Source: Marasmius tenuissimus (taxonomy: Eukaryota > Basidiomycota > Agaricomycetes > Agaricales > Marasmiaceae). From it: a DNA stretch of 64,000 nt. Both the position numbers and the translations under genes were made by a program. This document shows, one piece after another, positions 56,420-64,000 of this stretch. Each line of letters begins with the position of its first letter. Positions within the stretch are counted from its first letter, which is position 1. The DNA is taken from the NCBI GenBank assembly GCA_029532415.1, contig JAQOTA010000010.1:1-64000 (forward strand), written 5' to 3'. A model generated the notes under the pieces. It was not told the DNA's origin and searched no databases. It worked only from the letters and a program-made list of their open reading frames with translations.

Positions 56420-56649
56420 CCGCTCCCTCAGGGACCTCTCCCGCCGCGATCCCGAAGCAAAGCGACTCCGAGCGCTTGCGAGCGACTCCAAGCGACGTTG
56501 AGGGCATGGTCCTTCGACGTTGCTCTGTACGCCGGGGACGTCCGTCTCCAAGACAATATTGGACCTCCGAGCGACTCCAAGCGACGTTCAGCTAGACACC
56601 GTGACCCGCCGGAAGACGAGAAGAAAACCCGTTCATGATAGCACCCACA

Positions 56650-57133
56650 GCATTACATCACCTTCACCCATCGTTCCAGCTGGCCTGGGTGCAAGAACTA
56701 CGGAGGCTGTTGCGATTGTGACACCGATGGAGGTAGTGAAGATTCGATTACAAGCCCAACAACACTCTCTCGCCGATCCGCTCGAAACACCGAGATACCG
56801 TAACGCTGCACACGCAAGTCTATACCATCGTACGGGAGGAAGGAATTTCGACGCTGTATCGCGGGGTCTCTCTCACCGCACTTCGACAAGCCACCAATCA
56901 ACGTCTGTACTCCGGTGTTTGAGCATCGTCTCGATTTTGATTCTCATTGTCCGCCATTTTGTCCGCCACAACTTGGTGCCAATTCTACTGTGTACCAGGA
57001 AGTGAAGAAACTTGCCGACGGTTTACAACCTGAGTTGGTAGAGCTACTGTCCTATGAGCACATGCTGATCGGTTTGCTCTCTGGTGCGGCGGTCCCGCTC
57101 TCTAATGCGCCCATCGACACCATACCCCCATGA
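56650..57133 (+). pseudogene. Mitochondrial carrier fragment, Sfc1/Acr1 type (right arm)
   Basis: Mirror of 14006-14489; the only substitution I noticed in the conserved part is DLLET (left) against DPLET (right) after QQHSLA. The upstream flank (GCGACTCCAAGCGACG, then ACCCGCCGGAAGACGAGAAG) and the downstream NAPIDTI end are shared with R1-R4, where the carrier body has been deleted. The unit therefore exists as long and short versions. Confidence 0.8.
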
Positions 57134-57180
57134 AAACTCGTCCGTGCCCTCACCCAAGTAGATCAATTTGTTCGCTTTAT

Positions 57181-57844
57181 GAGCACCTCAACCTGCTGGC
57201 CTGTAGGAAGTTCCGAGAATCCGAACACCATCCAGGAACCCACCGGCATGTCAGTTGCAGTTCAGAGAACTATAACTCAGAGAACTGCAACTCGAGTAAG
57301 TAGAACCGACCAATCTCTTCTGTATTTTTTCTTGGCTCATTGATGCTATTCCACAGAAACTGAACAGCTTCACTCGTGTACCGGACTACTTATATATATT
57401 GCATATCTGGCACACATCCTTTGTGCCCGCACCGAGCAGGAAGATCGCATTAGGACCATCGCAGGCTATTTACTCGAGAACAACAACGCCCGCCTCATCC
57501 TCAGCTCTTCACCCGAAGCGGCTCACTGCGTTAGAGCTGCGGTCTTGCGCGCGCTTGACGATCAATCGGTGATGATACGCAATGCGGCCAGTCAGTACGT
57601 CGTCGCCTTCACGGGAGTGGGAGTGCTCGCACCTAGAGATTGGCCCGTGGAAGACGATTATCTCGATGATGACGAATTCGCGGATGAGATGTCGACGGAA
57701 TGGATGTCGACGGAATGGATGTCGACGGAATGGATGTCGACGGAATGGAACTCGAGGAAATGTGCCGCGGCGGCCCTGGAGTCTGGACGTCCGACCGTGG
57801 AAGGAGTGAGGAATTTGCTCGCGTCTCGCTCACCCGTTCCCTGA
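57181..57844 (+). pseudogene. Transportin chimera: N-terminal HEATs fused to acidic loop (right arm)
   Basis: Mirror of 13295-13958 (coordinate sum 71139). The intron is 57296-57356, donor GTAAGT, acceptor CACAG. The four-fold MSTEW codon repeat at about 57687-57752 has the same copy number as the left arm. The first 440 bp are almost identical to the start of the transportin segment inside the LTR element (54211-54650), so the two pieces derive from one another or from a recent common source. Confidence 0.8.
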
Positions 57845-58442
57845 TGAGGCTGCTCTCAGTTTATCGGTAAGTTTGGGCCCCTCCTCTCTTATACCATACC
57901 ATTACGTTGAACACTTTGCAGTGACGCGAAAAGGTCTTGCTGATGAGTTCTCCAACAATGAGGGTGTCATTCAGGCCATATGAAGCAAACGATTAGACCA
58001 ACAGAGAAGGTCGTTGTGCAGGCCAACTTATGGATAACAAGCTTTCGTGGGCATGGAGAAGAGAGTATGTGTGCCCATGGAAGTTTTGGTGTCTCAGATG
58101 CCTCGGCGGGGCTGAGTAAGGGCGTCGGAGTGGTGATTATGCGATGATAGAAAATTCGAAAATTGAAAAAGTGGATTTCTGGATGATTTGAAGCAATTGC
58201 GAGAGAATTTTTGGGTGTCAAAGTTTTGAGAATGATCTCGCGATTGTGAGCCTACTAGAGGGCGTATGAAGAAGTTGGCAGTGGATTTGGACTCCCGCAG
58301 ATGAGGGCTTTCTGTGGCTAGTACTTGGGTACCGTGGGAATTTCTGTGGGCTTGGATCGATTTTCTAGGCCTTCCCATTGATCCTGGCACAGTTCTATAT
58401 TAGCAGAATCGTGCGGAAGGTTCAGGATTTGCTCTGGACCTC
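57845..58442. other. No gene seen (mirror of 12721-13294)
   Basis: See the left-arm entry. GTAAGTTTGG ... TTTGCAG at about 57867-57922 is an intron-like interval after the transportin chimera. Confidence 0.4.
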
Positions 58443-60640
58443 AGATGGGAGGCAAAACCTGTGCGACCTCATCTGGGCGAGCTAGAGCGTAAATACTGTT
58501 TCTAGCCGTGGGAACCATAGAGATGATGAGCGCTCTCATCGTGAGCAGCTTCGGAATCAAAATCTGCATATCCTGCATACTTCGCATTTTACTGCGGAGG
58601 CGACCTCGCGCGCTGGGAGAGTAATTTTTGTTTTTAAGCGCCGAAAACCTTGACTTTGATGTCGCCGAAGGTCTCATCGGAAAGAGGAGAAAATTCTCTA
58701 CAAAATGGTGCTGAGTTCGGACCTGCCTGGATAAGAACCCATGGAGATACGAGCCGCGCAAGGTTCCGCGAGTCGAAACCACTCCCGAAAATCGGCATTT
58801 CAGAGATTTGGAGTTTTAAGGATTCTATGGATAAAGGGACTCCTTTCGAGTCCAGGAATGCATTCAAGATCGTGTGGCTAAGTCTATACGATGGTCTTAG
58901 AGTCTATACACTACGGCGCGGAAGTGTTGGAAGAACTAGCAGTCGCTTCAGAGGCAGGGTTAGCAACCGCTCAGAGGAAAGGGAGTGTGCACAGAGGATT
59001 TCTTAGATGATACTGATACCTCGCGTGCGAGAGATCCCAGCACGCGCGCGACACTTTCTTATGCACGCACGCGACACTTTCTTATGCACGCGCGCGACAC
59101 CTCCTTATGCACGCACACGCATCCTCGAGACCCTGTTAGCCGAATTCCAGTCCAAAACTGGGCTCTACAGGAGACTGTACTCTGCAAGAGCCAGAATAGA
59201 TGGTATGGCAATCGACTCGCGCACTGCGCGGGTGAGGGGATCGCGCCGGTCTGATTTTCTGTGCAAACGAAGGAGGATAAACGAAGGAGGATAGAAGGAG
59301 GATACCAATCTGCTTATGCACTCGTTGGCGACATGGCGATGGGTTGCTTCGCAATCCTCCGCCCTCACACGCCGCGAGTCATAGCCGGGCTGACACTGCA
59401 GCTCGACACTGCAGCTCGACCCCGAGGCTCGACCCCGAGGCTCGAGCCGAAGGTTGGCTTCATTCGCGCATCGAACAATGCTGCGTGGTCCGTTGGTGAA
59501 GTCGCATGAAAATGTATGGAATGACTACACTACTGAGAATTCGATCCGATGCAAGACATGCAACACTACCAGACCATGAAATACTACCAGACCAATCATG
59601 AGTGACTTGTGGCCCAAGAAAACAGAGGGGACGGAGCATAAGCAGCTGTCATGAGGTAAACTCGCTCGTACATCGCATCGTGTTGCCAGACGCTCCTGAA
59701 TCATAGGAGGGTTAAAGGCAGCAACTTGAGCAGCCCATCCGGCTTCGTCGTGTTGTTTGAACCCGTGTAACAACGTCGAGAACATGTTGTTGAGCTCGGG
59801 CGAGGGTGGATTCCATCTGACTATTGGAGTGAGTTGCAGAACCATAGCGAGCTCTGCAATAGAGGCAGCGCGTTGAGCCCGAGGAATTAATGCAGAGCAC
59901 ATCAGAAACAAACCTTGGCAATACCGGCGGGGCTCACTTGAATCATTGTGCACAGCCCTCTCGCGGAGAACAGGCTGACGGGCGTTGAGACGGGCGTTGT
60001 TATTCTTGAGTAAATAGCCAGTGATGGCCCTAACGCGATCTTCCTGCTCGGTGTGGGCACGAAGGATGTGTGCCAGATATGCAATATAGTATATAGTCCG
60101 GTACACGAGTGAAGCTGTTCAGACTTCTGTGGAACATCATCAATGAGCTAAGAAAAATACAGAAAAGATGGGTCGGCTCTACTTGCTCGAGTTGTAGTTC
60201 TCTGGACTGCAACTGACACGTTGGTGGACTCCTGGATAGTGTTCGGAATTTCCTACAGGCCAGCAGGTTGAGGTGCTCATCAAGCGATCGTCGATCGCGG
60301 CGATCCTTCAACTTCGCCCTTGTTTGAACGAATCCGGGTCGACTACATTTGGTACCCCGCGCACGACGCATCGCGGACACGCCCGGCTCTGCAGCAGCTC
60401 TCTGGAGGCCTGTGGAGGTAAAATGATCGGTTTCAGTCGGGTGAGGCTTGAGCACTGAGGGTAGAACAACAAATTGATTTACTTGAATGAGGGCACGGGC
60501 GAGTTTTGATGCGGGTATGGTGTCGATGGGCGCATTACAGTGAGCGGGTTTTCTTCTCGTCCTCCGGCGGGTTACGGTGACTAGCTGAACGTCGCTTGGA
60601 GCCGCTTGGAGCTGCTCGGAGTCGCTTTGTTTCGGGATTG
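58443..60640 (-). repeat. Composite gene-fragment repeat, copy R4 (right arm)
   Basis: Same orientation as R1 (offset 58443) and mirror of R2. It keeps GCTAGAGCGTAAATACTG, as in R1, where R2 has GCTCGTATACTG. In this spot R1 and R4 therefore agree with each other against R2, although R2 and R4 are partners in the arms. Confidence 0.85.
59669..60282 (-). pseudogene. Transportin N-C fusion fragment, copy in R4
   Basis: Identical in organisation to 1226-1839: introns at 60127-60186 and about 59854-59913, GC donor, the same frameshifts and the same internal deletion. Confidence 0.8.
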
Positions 60641-61370
60641 CGGCGGGAGAGGTCCCTGAGCGAGCGCCGATCCAACACTGGAATTTCTACAACGTGTGGA
60701 ATCGTTATGCCCATGTCGGCATCGACTTCCAATCTCCGCATCGCCGAATGCCGTTTCTCATTACCCCTCATTATGAGGCGAGAGAGAGCACAGAAGGCTG
60801 CCTCTGTCTCTGCAGCGACATTTGCAGTCCAAGATAGAATCGGGCCATTACCTGTGAAAGAGGCGAGGATGCCTTTATGGCTCGTGTGGACCCCCACTTG
60901 GCGTTTGGGTTTGAAGTGACTATCGATCTCGACGATGGCCTATCCAAGAAGTTGGAGCAGGTATGCTGTTAATCCACACTAAATCAGCGTGTTTATGAGC
61001 TGATCCCATGCGTGATCCAATGCGTACCAACGACATCTTCCGTTCGAATGCGATCCAATGGCACGGATTTTCAACGGAAGCTCTCCTCCGACCGTTCCCA
61101 TGCCAGTGCGACACCTGTCTGTGCTCGTCCAACAACAAATCCCGCCGCGAAGGATTTGATTCCAGCCCTCTATAGCGTACCCGCCGGCTCAATCGTCAGA
61201 CTGTTCCATACTACCCGAACGAAAAGGCTGGGGTGGTCATCGGTAACCAATCAGTCTGTAGCGATCGGAGCCCCACCGGTGGGTGTGTAACGGAGCTCAG
61301 AGAGCATATATGGCCTGCCGCGTCTAGTGAGAGACAGCATGCTCTGGCACAAGTACATGACTGGGCGGCA
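60641..61370. other. Unrecognised sequence (mirror of 9817-10544)
   Basis: See the left-arm entry; the plus strand here carries the possible exon ARVDPHLAFGFEVTIDLDDG (60880-60940). Confidence 0.3.
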
Positions 61371-61811
61371 CTAACTTGGGAGGTTGGGCAACGGGGATTG
61401 ATGGCTCGACACCCGGTCGTGGTGGTGGTGAGAGAAAGAGCCAGAGGGTATACCACAACGCCCCTTTGTTGACGAAGAAAGGCAAGGTCCCAGTACTAGT
61501 AGGCTCGCCAGGTGTGCTTGAAAGACAGGCTCCACAATCGGTAGCCACTTGACCCAGTCGTCCTGTTCACAGTCGACATATATTTGCAGGTATTGTTTCG
61601 AGGTCTTACGGGTGCGTTCTGTCTGAGCATTTCTTTCAGGGCGGCATGCTGTCGAAAGGTGACTCTGGATGGCAAGTTGGGAGCAGATGGCACGCCAGAG
61701 TTGAGAACCGAACGTGTTTCCGCGATCGGAAACGAGATGGAGAGGAAGTGCTGCGCCGCCTTCCCCGAGGACGTGGGAGAGACGAAGGAAAAGAACTCGA
61801 GTATGTACCAA
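61371..61811 (-). pseudogene. Ty3/Gypsy integrase core fragment (right arm)
   Basis: Mirror image of 9376-9816 (coordinate sum 71187) with the same SDRG, TER and QDDW motifs and the same frame break before the PFF-NKG motif. A decayed fragment. Confidence 0.75.
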
Positions 61812-62649
61812 TCAGTAGATTGTTCCACCTCGAGTGATCGCGGCGCCTGGAACTCACAAGCCTATCGCCGGAGCTCGGGGAGCGATACCGACACGAGAAA
61901 GGCGTGGCGTGATCGCTTGTCTGCAGCACTGTTGGAGGCCCTTCAGTCCTTGAAGCGCATGTACTGCAAGGCACATGTCTGAGGGGGTGCGGTGACGCTC
62001 GTTCGAAGACAAGACCACTTTCTTCTCGTCCTCCCATCAGTACGCTGCAAATTTACCGTTCACGACCGTTTATGACCGGTACCGGCCCGCCGGTTGGGCC
62101 TCGAACGGTTGGGTCCATTTTCTGGAAGGTTAGAGATATTTTGAGGCGAACGGTTGACCGGCCAACGGTTCGACTGCTGACAATCTAGGCCAGGTCAGAG
62201 TACTGCAAATCTGAAATGCATTTCCGACCCGAGACAGTGTACATTAAACTGAGTATAATGTATTTTCACTCAAACTTTCACCTAAGGGTAGAAGCAAGCG
62301 ATTGGGAGTATGAAAGAGGCGAGTAAATGAACGGGAGGGTAAGGGATTGGAAGAATACGATAATCGAAGGAATGGTATGCAGAGGGTGACTCCGGATTGA
62401 ACAGACGGTAGGGAATATGTACAGGACGAGATTAGAGGAATATAGGTTACGAGGGATATGTGAACACCGAAATGGATAGAGGTAGCCAGGGGGTAGTCGC
62501 GAGGTGGGGGTTATGGATGTTCATGGGCTACTGGGAAGGTAGACGGCGCCAATTGCATCGTGCATACTAGCGGCGTGTGTGTCGAAACGTGACGCTTGAG
62601 CTGCTGTCTGTTGCTCCGGGTCTACTTTGCACGCCCGATAGATTTTGTC

Positions 62650-64000
62650 CTAATGGTTATCCGTGGACTTGAGAACCATTCTGTTGACGTAGGAGACAGC
62701 AACATCACCGCATTCGGACTCGGAGAAATTTCCGATATGGTTCGCTTGCTTGTCGCGCATACCTGTGGCCACATACATCTTGAAAGCACGAGTTATCTGA
62801 ACAAAGAATCAGAAGAGTAAGCCAAGAGAAGGCTGAAAATGTACTGCAGTCGCAGCAAGTGCTACGAGCCCAACCGGGTGTCCAAAATCTTTCACAGAGT
62901 TGGCGGAGTACTTGAGAAGCGTGGATACTACATTGATCATCATCTCAGACAGGCAAACGTCGCCGGGTTGCTGAAGTTGAATATTAAGTAATGCATGTAC
63001 CCCAAGGGCGTAAAACCACGTACGATATAGCCTGGCTGACCAGGTTTGAACTTGCAAGCACGGGGCGTTGGGTTCGAGCAAATACCAAACCCGTCAGGAG
63101 ATGAACCCCAGATAGCGAATTTCTTGATCCGTTGTGGGTTGTTCTTGAATTCGGCTTTTACGAAATACTTCTTGACCTCAGCATCCGCTATGCGATCAAT
63201 GAGGCCTTGCTTCTCGTTTACGCGGTCATACGCCTGTGGAAGTGAGCGGTTAGGAGTGAATTAAAAAATGAATAGCAGGGCACACACGGCATGGTAGATC
63301 TCGTCGTCTCGGTGGCCAGTTACTGTGTATTCTTCATTGGGGTAAACCAATTCGGCGCAGACCTGCACCGTGGCCAAGAACTTCTTTTCACCTTTCCGAT
63401 AGTTGGCAAAGGGCTCGGTATCGGCGAAGTAGACAGCATACAGAGTATCGACAAATGTGGTCTTCCATGTGTTGTTCTTTTCGGCCCAAGATGGTAAGTT
63501 GAGTTTCTTTGTGGCTTTGATGGCCGAAGGAGGAGTGCTGGACGCCAATGAGGTGGTAGACTTTTGTTTTTTTGCGGAAGAGGACTTGGGCGCAGGGGTC
63601 TGAATCTGTGACGTGGCATCAACGGACAAATCGTTCTTGCTCTCGCTGATGTCAGACTCAATTGAGATTGGTCGAGAGCGTTCTACGAGCTTTACAAACT
63701 AAATGTAACATGTCAATGAAATAGAAAGAACTTGAAGACATGAACACCAAACCTGCTGGTTTCTAGGTGTCGTTGGACGTTCTCCACCTGCATCTTTGTC
63801 TTGAAGACCGCCTAATACCGGGTTCTCCTTATCCGTGCCATTCCTACGAGAACCCTGCGTCTGTTTCTTATATGTTGAGGCAATTCCGGTGGGTACCGAA
63901 GTTTTCTTGGTGGGGGCGCTGTCGAAGAAAGGGTATAAGCTCTCACGCCAGATGGATGTGTTACTATTAACGTGAACGCCGAACGGCAAGGTATAGACTT
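62650..64000 (-). CDS. Hypothetical DUF6532-like gene, right-arm copy, 5' end outside window
   Basis: Mirror of the gene at 6898-8537 (coordinate sum 71187); its start would lie at about 64289. All introns and coding blocks visible in the left copy are present, with no difference seen in the compared stretches, so this is a duplicate rather than a diverged paralogue. Function unknown. Confidence 0.6.

Larger units (their letters stand above)
52285..64000 (-). repeat. Right arm of giant inverted repeat (truncated by window)
   Basis: Reverse-complement counterpart of 7187-18830, separated from it by about 33.4 kb. Gene content is mirrored: transportin remnant, LTR element with captured transportin, carrier fragment, transportin chimera, composite repeat, Gypsy integrase fragment, DUF6532-like gene cut by the window end. 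At its inner edge the arm abuts a direct repeat (51797-52268) that in the core is joined to a longer copy of the same transportin repeat (21392-22656). The right inner boundary therefore looks like a later deletion rather than the original duplication breakpoint. Confidence 0.93.

Noticed and set aside
1..64000. CRISPR array, rRNA or tRNA genes, bacterial promoters and terminators
   Set aside because: No regularly spaced repeats with unique spacers, no cloverleaf or rRNA sequence noticed, and the content is eukaryotic.

Overview
The window looks like a transposon-saturated stretch of a basidiomycete (probably Agaricomycete) nuclear genome. The grounds are short spliceosomal introns of about 50-60 nt with GTAAGT/CAG borders, three Plavaka-type transposases (a family typical of mushroom-forming fungi), a DIRS-like tyrosine-recombinase retrotransposon, a Tc1/mariner remnant, a Gypsy-type LTR element, a CACTA-type MITE, and host-gene fragments that read as fungal proteins. 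I see no bacterial operons, CRISPR arrays, rRNA or convincing tRNA genes. The species cannot be fixed from the sequence alone.

Layout. The dominant structure is a near-identical inverted repeat: left arm about 7187-18830, right arm about 52285-64000 (it runs off the window), around a 33.4 kb unique core. Inside each arm, from outside in, are a spliced gene of unknown function with DUF6532-like features, a Gypsy integrase fragment, a composite gene-fragment repeat, a transportin/acidic-loop chimera, a mitochondrial-carrier fragment, and a degenerate LTR retrotransposon of about 3.6 kb (LTRs, PBS-like site, gag, integrase C-terminus) whose interior carries about 1 kb of a transportin (karyopherin beta-2, Kap104/TNPO1) gene with its introns. 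Outside the left arm, 1-2316 is another copy of the composite repeat, followed by an apparently complete Plavaka transposase (3593-6704, minus strand). The core holds further transportin fragments, a USP39/Sad1-like fragment, a Ulp1-like protease pseudogene, a decayed Plavaka, a 470 bp CACTA-type MITE, the DIRS-like element (33200-38023), the Tc1/mariner remnant, a DDE integrase-core gene (42420-44605) tail-to-tail with a nuclear-looking hypothetical gene (44753-46524), and a third Plavaka fragment.

How it fits together. Pieces of transportin occur at ten places (N-terminal HEAT repeats, middle, acidic loop, C-terminus), joined to pieces of a succinate/fumarate-type mitochondrial carrier and, in one subfamily, a short CxxC...C segment. 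Introns are retained, so the pieces were copied as DNA or unspliced RNA, not as mature mRNA. One piece now lies inside an LTR element. The LTRs of that element differ clearly from each other while the two arms hardly differ, so the large inverted duplication is much younger than the LTR insertion. Every host-gene fragment is frameshifted or rearranged. The genes most likely to be functional are the Plavaka at 3593-6704, the DUF6532-like gene, the integrase-core gene (one apparent frameshift), the 44753-46524 gene and perhaps the tyrosine recombinase. All domain calls are from reading translated sequence by eye; no database search was run.
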